This document shows positions 1 to 11,710 of a DNA stretch of 64,000 nt, in pieces. Numbering within the stretch: the first letter of the stretch is position 1; every line of letters begins with the position of its first letter. The notes under the pieces were generated by a model. It was not told the DNA's origin and did not search any database. It saw nothing but the letters and a program-made list of their open reading frames with translations. Source of the DNA: Thelonectria olida. Lineage: Eukaryota; Ascomycota; Sordariomycetes; Hypocreales; Nectriaceae. The stretch is from positions 2,728,001 through 2,792,000 of the forward strand of contig JAGPYM010000002.1 in assembly GCA_020736575.1 (NCBI GenBank), given 5' to 3'. The position numbers were made by a program, and so were the translations under genes.

Positions 1-528
1 TGGAGCTAGGCTCGACGCGAGCCTAGTAAGGCTGGATGTCAACGGTTTCATTGTGACGAGTTAGTCCCAAATGTGTATGGAGAACCAGTAAGCGCACAGC
101 CGCTGCTACACGACTGTTCGATGGGTCCAACAACATTTTTTCAATCATGAGTGGCGAATCGTGTCTGGTGCTTTGGAGAGGTCTCGACCGGTGCCAACGG
201 TCTAGACCCCATGTGAGGAGCTGACATCAGCTGGGTTGATCGTATAAGTGAATGGGGTGTTCCCATTCGCTACGGGTGTCTGCCCGCAGCATTGGGAGAT
301 GATCTACATCCCGGCCAGGTTGCGTCAGAAAACCTGGGGAAAGAGGTCCAATGAAGATATCTACGTCATATACTCAGGTTTGCATGCACGAAATATTGTC
401 AACAAGGAGGTGCCATGCAGAAATTTGGAGTAAGGGACCACTTGCTTCATGACTAAGACTGGACCCTGAGGGCAAACCAAACCACAAACATTTCGGAACA
501 ACTCGCTATAGCACCAAAACAGGTGTCA
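1..528. other. No gene seen
   Basis: This stretch carries only short open frames without recognisable protein character, good start context or splice-linked continuation. It lies downstream of the broken oxidoreductase on the minus strand. Nothing further can be supported. Confidence 0.6.
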
Positions 529-1324
529 TTAGTCGGACTTTTTCTTGCTCTCCGCCTGTCTGCTCACTGCCGGAAACTTTCCGATCCATTTGTCAGCGTT
601 TCCCTCTACTGCATCGACGCAGCCATTTCGCCATGGCGCCTCGCCTCTGCTAGATACTCCATCCGTCATCTCCCACCCAACCGACGAAAGTATCTCGCTC
701 ATCTCGATCCCTTCGCCAGCTTGCTTCATCAGCTCCTCCCAGTATGCCAGCAATCCGAAACACTGTCCAATCAAGTCCTTGCGCATCGGTTCGAAATGCC
801 TGCCCGACGTTGAGGATGTTTACATAGGCAATCGAGGCTAGTAGTCTTACAACCAAGACCACAAACCATCGAATCAAGGAAGGCTTGTCTTCTGGTTCAT
901 AAATAGATATGGTGCCCATGGCGAGGATCCGCTTCACGGAGCGCTCTCTCATCAGCGGGAATACGCTCTTGGAGTATATGTCCGCGAAAAGTTGCGGATC
1001 ACTGATCCGTAGGGAGTTTGGACCAAGCAATAAAACGATGGTACTGGACTGGGCAATGGCTAACGAATGTTTAGGTAGATCGCTCATCTCACCTTTGATG
1101 ATCTTGAAGCTGCATCATCAGCATTTTACATCCCTACACAGCTTAAGACCCCCCAATCGATCGGCACATACCTGAAGGAGAGGACTGGATGACAGGTCAT
1201 GGGGGATCTTGGAGGGATTTCTCACATAGGCGATGGTTGGGTGCTCGCGGTAAAGAAGCTCCCGTATGAGACATGTCCCCGCAGGACCAGTACCGCCAAG
1301 TACGAGAATGTGAGATCCGCTCAT
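529..1324 (-). pseudogene. Broken NmrA-like NAD(P)-binding oxidoreductase
   Basis: This is a remnant of an atypical short-chain dehydrogenase of the NmrA/NAD(P)H-binding type, a family of Rossmann-fold oxidoreductases or redox sensors. Exon 1 (1324-1172) starts with ATG and a Rossmann motif GGTGPAG at residues 10-16. A 69-bp intron (1171-1103, GTATGT...AAG) joins it in phase to exon 2 at 1102, which continues with typical family text (IIKGEMSDL, VLLLGPNS, DWTVFRIAGIL). The frame then meets an in-frame TAG at 652-650. It continues past the stop as RRGAMAKWL and needs a one-base skip (extra base at 619) to reach VDAVEGNADKW and the stop at 529. With both lesions corrected the C-terminus looks like an ordinary family member, so two independent defects are present. 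CAG to TAG would be a CpA to TpA change, as repeat-induced point mutation makes, but that is inference. Assembly error is the alternative. Confidence 0.72.
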
Positions 1325-1664
1325 TCTGTTTAGGACTGCGAGGTTCTGGACGCCTCGAATCGTTTGAGTCTTGTCGAAGACAGCACTGACAATGACGAGG
1401 TTTATCTATCAGTTGGCAAACTCCGCAACGCCGCAGGAATCTCATGTCTGCGGAACGAATATAGTCCGTGCTTACAATACTCGGCCATTCCATCAGATAT
1501 CTACGTTGTAGCGAGATACTGACGGAAACAGCGATACCATATGATTGAAGAGATGAGATGGGCGCAAGTCGACCATGACTAGGGTGCCCATGTGGCTACT
1601 CAAAGTATAGCTTCCTCGGCCACCACCAAGTGGTTATGGTGTAAGTCTCTATCAGCAGTCACCA

Positions 1665-2321
1665 TTACATGGCGCTATCAACTGGCAGCGTGCAAGTTCG
1701 GGGCCGAGAAGGCGTTGCAATCAGAGATTTGCTGCACATAGAATGTTCCAGTAGACCAGCCCAGAAGAGCAAGTGGCTTGCTTGGACCAAGCACTTCATA
1801 CGCCTCCTTCTTACTAAGCTCTGCCAGACAAGGGTTTTCATCCGTGAATAACGGTGGCCTTTGATAAGAAGCATGCCCACGGTTGGTAATACTATGTAGA
1901 GCTTGAGGATGGTTATCCAACTATCGACTGGAAGCTTAATAGAGGACCTCATACCATTGGCTAGAAGGTTGACATCATTCACAGGCCCATGTCCCCCATT
2001 GCTTCCAATGTCCCTTGTGTAGTCGAGACGGTGGAGAGGGCTGTTTTCCACAAAGGCATTAGTATTGGCCAGCAGTCGGTTCCTTTTGGTTTCTCGTCCA
2101 CATCCTCGAGCCTTTCATTTGTTCGGAAGATGAGTCTTCCGGCACTTTCTCCAGTGTTGGCGCTGCAAGTCGTGCTTGAACCCGCTTGCATGGCCAGCAC
2201 AACCCTGCAGCCTTGTTTCCTTCGGAGCAATGGCTACTAACACAACTAAACCTCCGACTAGGCGTTTATTGAAGCGTTTTAGCAGGTTCTGCCGCTTCAC
2301 CCATGTGCATTCCAGCCACAC
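1665..2321 (-). other. Possible degenerate coding region
   Basis: Three overlapping minus-strand frames succeed each other here, and each holds stretches that look protein-like rather than random, for example EVLGPSKPLALLGWSTG in the frame spanning 1920-1678 and a hydrophobic LVVLVAIAP at the upstream end. No single frame runs through, and I could not find splice sites that join them convincingly. I do not recognise the family. Reading: possibly a decayed gene next to the broken oxidoreductase, or chance frames. Confidence 0.2.
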
Positions 2322-2618
2322 TGTCCACTCGTAGTGGCGTGATTTACGCCTCCGCTACGTCGAGAGTTGTTCATCGAGACTTGACCTTCACAGGCTTCAA
2401 CGTCCGAAATTCAACGGTCTCATCTCCACTCACTAACTGCTAGGTTAGGTCCAAGCATTTTTGTAAGCGTCCAGAGAATTTCCAAGCACTTCGGATCAGA
2501 GACAGCCCAAAGGCGGGGATGAGATCGATCCAAACGGACCAACCCATGGTTACGGGGGACGGTCAGAAGCCGTTTAGAGTCGCCCCGTATTCAAGGAGCA
2601 TGCGCTCCGAGTGTGACG

Positions 2619-2641
2619 TTTTTTTTTTTGGGGGGGGGGGG
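2619..2641. repeat. T11-G12 homopolymer junction
   Basis: A run of eleven T is followed directly by twelve G. It is non-coding, prone to slippage and sequencing error, and can stall polymerases or form a G-rich structure. Confidence 0.9.
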
Positions 2642-4121
2642 TGGAGAGGGGGGCCTTGCCGGACGCCACAGATAGTGTTGCCATGTGGGAAATTAAGAAT
2701 TCTAGGTCCCAGGATGAGAGTATTCCACGTACGAATACGGAGGAGTACTGTACTTGTTTTACACAGACGCCCAATGGCTGGTGATTGGAGATGGAGGCAT
2801 ATGCACAGCTGGGCCTTTATTCTGTTTAATGCATTGCGTGGTTTTTGGTTGCAAATGATGCGGTGTGATGCTACAGTGACGAGATATCGAGGTCTCCAGC
2901 CGATGCACCCATTAGAAGAAAGGGGGTCAGACGGTCAGAAGCACGGCATTGAACGACTAGTGCAAGCAGTAAATAGCTGGTGGTGCTTCAGGATTATCGG
3001 TGTGAGGCTGTACGTGCATACATGGTCATAAGGTATGCATACATGCAGCAGGTATCTTGCAACAGCCACAAGCAGCAACATTAAGCACGTATCTACGGTA
3101 CAGGGTATCATGGGAACCGTCTACTCCGCGTAGAGGAGCCCGGAACTCCTGAGGTTGCCACAGGTTCAGCCGTCAGCCGTCGTCGTCCCGTGTGGCGACT
3201 TCTTAGCTGGTGGTGGAAAACGGTGTCTCGAGGTGGCGACGGTTCCAAACAAAGAGAGCGTTACGGTGGCCTTGATCTGAACGGGCAGTGTTACGATTTG
3301 GAATTCTCATTGGCGGGGGCGGTGACGATACGGGGGACGATCAGAGCATGTCGCCACTGGGGTCTTAACGGTTCGTACGGCGAGAGTGAGAGGCAGTTTG
3401 GTTTGAATTTGGCTGAGCTTCGTGACTCTCGTTTACGCTTGCTGCATCCATCACTCTCAAAAGTCGGGCCCGAGTCGTCGAAACTCGGCTCGCTCTGTTT
3501 AGAGACTAACGGTCTAGATGCTTCTCTTTGCGCAAAAAATCAGGTCATCTTCCAGGAGTCGGAGTGTTTTCGGGTGCGAGATGGAGGCTTCTAGTGGCGA
3601 AGGTGAAGAACTCAATTCGCAACCAGCCAACAAGACGACTTCTAAAGCCGCCGGGACGTGGGACCAACATCCCGGCCCAGCTGAACGGTAACAGGCGATT
3701 CCGGGATAGGGGCGCTCTAGCTTCGATCGGGTTCCAGAATATCATCATCTTCGTTTGAATTTGCCGTTGCCAGGTTTGCATATCGCCAGGCGCTGTTGAT
3801 GCATGGCTGTAGGGTAGCTAACCAGGCACTGTCGAGTGGACCGTCCGTGGGACTTAGCCTCAGCCTGCATCGAGTAATTCCCGGCGACAGTGCGCCTTAC
3901 ATGGTCAAGGGTAGAATGAACGCCAAAGGGCTCTGATCGTTCAACACAGAAGCCTCACAAAAGAGCGTGCACAGTTGGGAATTTCCCCATGGTCAACATC
4001 AAGTCACCCCCTTCCACCACAGACCAAGGTCAAAGACACATTCAAGCCGGAGAAGGTCACATTCATTCCCTGGCGTCTAAGAAGTTGCTGTTGTACATTA
4101 GCCTATACCCCGATATCCCGT

Positions 4122-4967
4122 CTAATCCTTCTTCAAGGGCAAGATCATCTCCTCAATGCCGTCCGCCGTGATAATCAGCATCTGAAGGCTGTCACCAACC
4201 TCGATGTGACGCTCCACCGCGCCATCAAACGCATCCTTGACCAACGTCTCGACTTCTGGTCGGGTCAGGGGACGACGCTCTCGCTCCTTCAGGTCGTGGC
4301 CCACGCCGCTGCCGGGGACGTACTGGTTCTTGAAGTTGACCTGGTTGTCGAGGAAGGGCATGATAAGGCTGCCTGCAGCACCGCCTGCTCGGCACTGCTC
4401 ACGCTCGTAGCTGCCGACAGGGTCGTAGGAATACACAGCACCCTTGCCCTCCTCATCCAGACCACCGAGCATTGCGTGCGAATAGTAGGGGAAGAATCGC
4501 TTTCCGTAAAGAATAGTGGACAAGCGCTTGGCGCAGGCGTTGACCGTCATGGGCTTGCCATGACGATAACGGTAGATCTTGCAGATGGTGTCGAGGTGGT
4601 CGCGGAGGGCCTCGCCGTCGGCGGCAAAGCCACACACGGAGAGAACTAACGTCGCATCGTCCTGGGAAGAGGTGGTACCGCCGATCTTGAAGACCTTGGG
4701 GCTCATACGGGAGTTGATGCTGTAGCCGCTAGTGTGTCGAGTGTCGCCGGCCATGATGGTGAAGTCAGCACCAGCAATGGCAAGAGTAGAGCCGCCATTG
4801 TCGGTATAGCTATTGCAGAGTCAGGACGAGGTCTTTAGGGGGGTGTAGAAGGCCATTTACGGGTTGAATCGATGCTCTCGGAGCTCTCCATGGTTGGTCT
4901 TGGGGGCATCGGAGAACGAGTAGTTGGGCCCATTCATCAAGGGGTTCTGGCTGAACATGGCAGCCAT
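4122..4967 (-). CDS. PRE7: 20S proteasome subunit beta-6 (PRE7/PSMB1 type)
   Basis: This is a non-catalytic beta subunit of the 20S proteasome core, placed in the inner rings and acting in nucleus and cytosol in ubiquitin-dependent proteolysis. Exon 1 is 4967-4861 and exon 2 is 4809-4122, separated by a 48-bp intron (GTAAAT...ATAG), giving 264 residues. The N-terminus is MAAMFSQNPLMNG. The Ntn-hydrolase fold text is clear: NGGSTLAIAGADF, MAGDTR, SPKVFKIG, the diagnostic LSTILYGKRFFPYY, GGLDEEGKGAVYSYDPVGSY, AGGAAGS, LDNQVNFKNQ, and the C-terminal LPLKKD tail typical of PSMB1/Pre7. Length and motif order match the family. It is divergent from the PI4-kinase gene, with 414 bp between the start codons. 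Some fungi co-regulate proteasome genes through a PACE element; only a weak PACE-like site is present here. Confidence 0.95.
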
Positions 4968-5381
4968 CGTTGCAGTGAGGGTCTAGCGAATCAAGGGAAT
5001 CGGCGGTATTCGGATATGTGGTGATGCGCAGTCGGCGAGGTTGTTGAGGTTCGAGGATTCGTTGATGATGGAGATGCCTTGTCGTCACTGGAGCTGAGGT
5101 TGCCAACGAGCGCGCGTCAAGCTTGTAGCCTTGCCAAGCTGGGGCTGGTGGCAGGTGCTTGCAGCTTGTTGGCTGGCTGCGAGCTGGGGTAGCTCAAGCT
5201 GACTAAGCCTAAGACAAGGGGTTCACTCCTAGCTCAGGAAATCGTCATTCGAATACCACAAGCGTCTTCACCTTTGAATGTGACCTTGTTGACATCCCTC
5301 TGTCGAGACTATTGTTTTTTCTAATGCCCCTTGCTTGATACTTTTTTTTTTGTTTTTGTTCTGAACACTCGAGAAGCCGTC
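4968..5381. promoter_or_regulatory. Divergent promoter, PRE7 / STT4
   Basis: This 414-bp spacer separates two start codons that point away from each other, so it must carry both promoters and leaders. It contains GGTGGCAGG at 5147-5155, seven of nine positions of the yeast proteasome element GGTGGCAAA, and a T-rich run just upstream of the STT4 start. Function of these sites is not shown by the sequence. Confidence 0.5.
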
Positions 5382-8300
5382 ATGGCGCGCGACATTCGCG
5401 CAAAGGCGCTCCAGAAGATTGCTTCGCTGTCCGCAAGCAATTCTTCGACATCGTTCGATCGATCCGACCTCGACCGCCTGTGCAGAGCGTGCCATGCCCC
5501 GTCGAAAGGCAAAGATATCCCCAATGGATACCACCAGAAATCCATGAACTCCTTGGGCCGAGTTCCCATGGTGCGGCGATCCTCTAGCCTACATTGACCG
5601 CCTGGTGCCAGCGAACTAACAACAATAGTCCATTCGCGAATTCGAAGTCCTCCTCGCGCTGTGCAAGACCGCTCCGAAGATCAAATCCGGCCAGAGCGCC
5701 CAGAGGCTCTCCTACCAGCTGTTCCCGTACATTCTCGAAGCCCACGTTCAGCTTTTTGTCCCGTCCCCTTTTTTCCGCAAAGTCGATCCGTCCCCAACCG
5801 AATCCCTGGCCTTTCATGTGACTGGCGCGTTGCTGGCACTGGGCATCAACTACGACGAGTTGCAAGAGAATGTCGCCGATAAAATATGGGCATTCGTTAA
5901 CTCGTGCAAGCGCGCGGCCGAGGGCATCCTGTTTCCCCAAGACGGTGACCCTGAAAACCCCCATTTAACCGATGCGATTCGAACTGTCACTATCGCCGTG
6001 GCTCTGGTTGGGTTTTTGGACGCGGCATCAGCTCAAGCAGACTTCTGGCGATCTGGTGGTCGTTTGGCCTTGATTCAAAAGCTCAAGGCGCTTCTTTCCG
6101 AGCCCTTCCTGGTTGCCGTGGAAACTGCACTCTCGACAATTCGAAACTCCCACAGCCAGGACCGTGAAGTTAAGGAGTGGAAGAGATATTTGCGCCACTA
6201 TGCCTCGTCCGGACGCCCTCTTGGAGCGATGCTCTTGCATCGCAGTTTCATGTGGCTGGTCGTAGCCAGCACATCGTTGATGGTGGCGGATGGTCCCCGG
6301 CTCCGCAAAACTCATGTCTTGGACATTCTCCTTTCCAAGGGAAGTGAATTGCGAACCGAGTACCTCTCCGGCAATGAAGGCGATTTTCAGACCATTGAGG
6401 CGTATGCCCTCTTCGCGATTGACGAAATGACTTACATGGACGCCGGCGCTGACTTCATCCGAATGGGTTCTCCTGACCAACAAGCTCTGGCCTACTCTGT
6501 GAAAGCCGCGACCTTTGTCTCCTATTTGAACTGTACCCTACTGAATGAAGAGGCTGCCGATGCAGATGTCATTGCAAACTGGCTTCAAGAGACTCTGGAT
6601 GATCCTGTGCAGATGGCTGATTCGACACTTGCCTCTGTCGTTTTGCGTTGCCTGGCACTGGTTTGCCAGGCTGCCCCGGCATTCTCTTCCACCGTCAGCC
6701 GTCTTGTGCCTCGATTTATCGTCCAAGGCTCTCCTCAGAGAGAGACGGTCAATGTTGCATCCAACAGTCTGGCATACGTTCTGAAGATGCTCTCCAAGGA
6801 TGCTGTCATCAGTACACTCTACACCCTGGGCAACGTCCTTAGCCCTGGATCTGAGCAAGCATTCACTGATGGCCAGACTAACGGCGCCGTTAGCGAACCT
6901 CCGATGACATCCATTTATAACAACCGCCAATCCATTGGCAGCTCCATCTCGCTCCAGATGTACAGCGAGGAGGAGACAGCGGTTGTCTCTGGCAACGTTG
7001 TGCAAACCATCTGTGGCATTGCTGCAGCCTGCCAAGACGAGAAGATTACTGCTCTTGCTCAGTCTATGCTGCAGCAGAAGCTCGAGAAGGTGAACACTGG
7101 CGTGGATGCTCGTATTATCAATGGCGCGGCAGCTCTAGCCCTCGAAGGTGGACAGCTCGAGTTCCGTTCTTTGCTCAAGATGTTCACCCGGCTCTGCCAT
7201 ACTGGTGTCGTTGGGAACCAAACCTTCCTCTTAGAAGCAGTGAGGAATGCTCGCACTCACATTTCCGCCAACCTTCGACGTGACTCTCAACTTTTTGATA
7301 TTTACATGGAGCACCTACTCGACAGCATCATCGGCCTTGGCGACGTTCATTCATCCAACCATACTAAGGAAGTTGATGTTCAGATGGCTGCCAAGGAGAT
7401 CGCCGAGCTTTTGCACCCCCTGGCTGTCTTCATGTCGACTAATGATTTTGCCTCGGAGCCTATTGACGACGACGAGACTTACGCCTTGCTCCGAGACGCG
7501 TGGTTCAACATTGTCGTTCACGGATTCACGACCAACACAGACCGCGGAAGACAGTACATCAACGAGCTGCGCCTGATCTCGATCCACTCCCCCCCCTTGG
7601 TGGCGGAGCAACGAGGCGAGCAGGTCGAGAGTGATATTGAACTCAACACTGTTCTGCGCCGTGGGTACAGTAACGAACGGGAATCGTCCCAGAAGAAACT
7701 CTTATGTGATCTTGTCCCGACCAAAGCGAATGAAATCAAGGGCCTCAGTTACCGAAAGATCATTTTCCTTCAGGCGGCGTATCTTATGGAGAGTCTCCGC
7801 GCAGATTCCGGAGATTGCACCAAGGTTCTGTCCTACTTCCTGGAACCCAGTATGCAGAAGGGTGAGGTTAGCAGTACAATGGAGGGCATCGCGGCTGCTG
7901 TCGTCGACAAATACCTCAGGAAGACGCAGGGTATGGTCGACCGTAACTTTTCAGGTCAGTATGCCGCCATGCAACTCGCGTCAATGTTCTGCAGCTGCTG
8001 TCACCGAATCGAGAGAGTCCAGCAAGCTGCCTTTGTTTGTGCGGACAGGATCTTGCGTGATGTTCCTTCTGCCCTCTGCCACCGCTCCTCATTGTTCGCA
8101 TTGCTAGAGCTTCTGTCTCTCATGTGGTCGAGCTGTTTGGAATCCGAAACCGATCATTACGATCCTCAGTCCATCTTCACATCTGATCTCGGCGGGGTTA
8201 CGGTTGAGCTCTCTGACGACTACGACTTCCGAAGATGGACCGTCGACATCCTTCACCGGAAGGCCAAGGGATGGGTGAACGCAGCCATCAACCTCGCGCC

Positions 8301-11300
8301 TCTGGACGTGAAGGGACTCCTGCAAACGTACTTGTCTGAATTTGACGACGAAGGAGCATATGGACACGTTTCTCTGGGGAGATCTTTCGCTCTGGAGCTC
8401 GGATCCATCATTCCTTCAACAGACAACCGTCTTCAGTCAATGGACACGATTGGAAATTCGAGTATCAACACTGCGTCCGACTTTGTGGCCCAGTACACCA
8501 CCCGACAGGAGTATAGATATGGAGAGACGCTCCCAGACCGCGGTACTGAGTTGATTAGCTTTATGAACCACAACCGCCGCTTGTCTTTTGTGCAGTCGTC
8601 TGTCAAGGAGAGTGCTAATGCCACTACTGCCTTGGCTCACGTTGAGGCGAGAATCTTGAGCAAGAAGAGTACGTCCATCAACGAAGTGCGAGATATCCTT
8701 CGCAGGGCTGCTGCACTTCTGTGTCGTACCGACAGGGATGAATCTGCAGTTGCTCATTATCTTGTGAGCATCCCATTTGCTCTTTTCACGAAACAATCCA
8801 TTAAGCTTGGCGTTTCGTTGTGGCTGGGTGTCATCAACGAGAACCCCAAGTTGGAGTCGAAACTCTTGAACGAGATCATCCAGCAGTGGGAGTTTACTCT
8901 TGGCAGGAAAGTGGGACTGTTCAGCCCAGCTCTCACTCATATCGATCCGTTCTTCCTCAAGGAAGAGTTCGCCCCCAGTGAATTGGAAGCACTCGCCAAG
9001 AAGAAGCAGGTGGTGCATGATATTCTATCGCCTCACACTCGACTCCTTCAATTCTTTGCCAGTCACTTCAATGCCATCCGTCACGGAAGCCCTGATATGC
9101 AAAAGGTCTTCTTGCGTATGCTGGATTTGACTCTCGATGCTGTGAGACAATCAGCATCCCATCCACTGGCCAGAGAGATTCGATTTTCTATTATCCTCTT
9201 CAGTTTACGGGTGTTGCGAGCTTGTCCCACGCTTAAGCCCGCCGCTCAGTGGAGATTCAAGGAAAAGATTCTATCAGCAGGCCTAAGCTGGTTCAGGTAC
9301 TCGCCGAGATGGTCGTTTGGAAGCAACCTGCTTCATATCAAGACTGAAATCCGACTTCTTTCGGATGTCGTTACGGCGTTGCAGCATGTTGCCTTTATTG
9401 GAGCCCAAACAGTTGGCAACGTCAAATCACTCCAGTCCAAGGAGCAACTTCTTGAGATCTTGCTTAAGAACGAGCAATCTCGACTGGTTGTCTGGGTGAA
9501 CCCGCTCAACGCCACTGCACCTCAGTTGCCGGTTCACAACGCATCAAAGGCTACCACCGAAGCAGCTTTATTGCCACTAGTTAGGACGGCCTGGTGGCAG
9601 GATCCTGCCATTGCTATCGAGCTTGCTACCAGGTTCCCCTATCCTCGGTTGCAGCGCGATATCCGATTCCTTCTCCTGACCATGCCGGAGAAGGCTGTGT
9701 CTGAAGCTGAAGCTATTCCCCTAATCTTCGGCGGGTTCCTCCCTGAAGATGTCAACGTACAGCAGCTCAAGGTATGCACAATCACCCCACTGTGGAATAC
9801 TTTCTTATGCTAATAATTTATAGTACTTGTTATTCTGGCAACCTGTGAATCCAGTTACGGCAGTCACCATGTTCTTGCCTGTATACCAAGACCACCCCTT
9901 CATCATTCAATACGCCATGCGTGCCTTGGAGAGCCACTCGGCCGATATTACCTTCTTCTATGTTCCCCAAATTGTGCAAACCCTTCGTTACGACGTTCTC
10001 GGGTATGTGCAACGGTACATCCTAGAGACGGCTCAGTTCTCGCAGCTCTTCGCCCACCAAATCATCTGGAACATGAAGGCAAACTCGTACAAGGATGATG
10101 ATGCTCAGATCCCCGACGAGATCAAGCCTACTCTCGATATTGTTAGGGCCAAGATGGTCAGTAGCTTCGCACTCGAGGACAAGGAATTTTATGAGCGAGA
10201 GTTTTCCTTCTTTGATGAAGTCACGGACATTTCCGGCAAGCTGAAGCCGCTCATCAAGCGGTCCAAGCCAGAAAAGAAGCAGAAGATTGAAGAAGAGCTG
10301 CGCAAAATCAAGGTCGAGGTTGGTGTTTACCTGCCCAGTAATCCTGACGGCGTTGTCATTGGTATCGACCGCAAGTCTGGAAAGCCTCTGCAGAGTCACG
10401 CCAAGGCACCTTACATGGCAACGTTCCGAATCAAGAAGAACAAGAGCAACAACAATCAAGAAGATGCTTTGCTTGGGGAGACGAACGGGAACGGGCTCAA
10501 CAACCATGAAAACAGCACTATTGAGGTTTGGCAGTCTGCCATCTTCAAGGTGGGTGATGATTGTCGACAGGATGTCCTTGCTCTGCAGATGATTGCCGCA
10601 TTCAGGGGCATCTTCCACGACGTCGGCCTCGATGTCTACGTCTTCCCATACCGAGTCACCGCAACAGCTCCAGGTTGCGGTGTCATCGACGTGCTGCCCA
10701 ACTCCATCTCCCGAGACATGCTGGGTCGCGAGGCCGTCAACGGTCTCTACGACTACTTCATCTCAAAGTACGGCAATGAGGACTCGCTTCGCTTCCAGCG
10801 TGCCCGCAGCAACTTTGTCAAGTCCATGGCCGCCTACTCGGTCATTTCCTTCCTCTTGCAGTTCAAGGATCGTCACAACGGAAACATCATGATCGACGAT
10901 GCTGGACACATCTTGCACATCGACTTTGGCTTCTGCTTCGACATCGCTCCCGGTGGTATCAAGTTTGAGCGCGCCCCCTTCAAACTTACGTCGGAGATGC
11001 TCGCCGTCATGGGCGGCTCTACGGAGCACCAGAGCTTCAAGGCGTTTGAAGAGCTCTGCGTAAAGGCCTTCCTCGCCAGTCGCCAGTACTGCGAGAAGCT
11101 CAGCCAGATCGTCTGGCTCATGATGGACAGCGGTCTGCCCTGCTTCAAGCCCGAGAGCGTCAAGCACTTCCGCGAGCGCTTCGTCCTCGATCGTTCCGAG
11201 CGAGAGGCGGCTGACTTCATGAAGGGCCTCATCAAGACCAGCTATGGCAGCTACAGCACCGGCATCTACGACCAGTTCCAGCTCCTGACCAACGGCATTC

Positions 11301-11308
11301 CTTACTGA
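5382..11308 (+). CDS. STT4: Phosphatidylinositol 4-kinase STT4 (PI4K alpha type)
   Basis: This large lipid kinase phosphorylates phosphatidylinositol at position 4, mainly at the plasma membrane. Its product feeds PI(4,5)P2, actin and cell-wall signalling. Three exons are inferred: 5382-5570, 5629-9771 and 9824-11308, with introns GTGCGG...ATAG and GTATGC...ATAG, giving 1938 residues, close to the yeast protein (1900). The start MARDIRAKAL sits after a good Kozak context. Most of the protein is a helical solenoid. The C-terminal catalytic domain (about residues 1580-1938) shows VYLPSNPDGVVIGID, KVGDDCRQDVLALQ, the catalytic loop DRHNGNIM near residue 1792 and HIDFGF with the DFG aspartate near 1811. 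The protein ends in NGIPY. No defect is seen. It converges on the CDF transporter downstream. Confidence 0.97.
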
Positions 11309-11710
11309 TTTGGCGCATCCGAGGAAGCGTTGCTTACTAGTGTTACATCTCTTTATCTACTTACTTAGTACAGCTGTCTCGAGTTTGCCCGCCTGTATCT
11401 TTCTTTCTTTTCGCTTCTTGTTTTCCAGCCTCGTTAAACAATAACCAACTTCCACTTCTAAGAAAATAATCACGTTCTATTGTACACTTTTTTCTCTTTT
11501 AATATCTAAATACCTAGTTAGTACAACGAGCCCATTATTTTTGGGCTCTGCCGAATTCAAAATAACGTTGGGTGACTTGGCTCGCAGCTCTCGCTACTCC
11601 TTCGACCTATGATGTTAGCCCACGTGTCTTTCCAACTTCAACACGAGCTTTTCGCGTTTTTTTGTCTCCCCGCATACGGCATCTCCGGCCGAAAGATTCT
11701 TCCAAAGACT
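11309..11710. terminator. Shared 3' region, STT4 / CDF transporter
   Basis: This 402-bp spacer lies between convergent stop codons. It is T-rich on the plus strand with several AATA/TAAA-like runs around 11440-11510, which would suit polyadenylation of both transcripts. No gene is seen. Confidence 0.45.

Larger units (their letters stand above)
1325..4121. other. Gene-poor interval
   Basis: About 2.8 kb without a gene I can support. It contains possible coding debris on the minus strand (listed separately at 1665-2321) and a T-run joined to a G-run near 2.63 kb. It also has a scatter of short frames, for example on the plus strand around 2.5-3.0 and 3.2-3.76 kb, none with family character or splice-linked extension. 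The last ~150 bases are the 3' flank of the proteasome gene. Confidence 0.5.
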
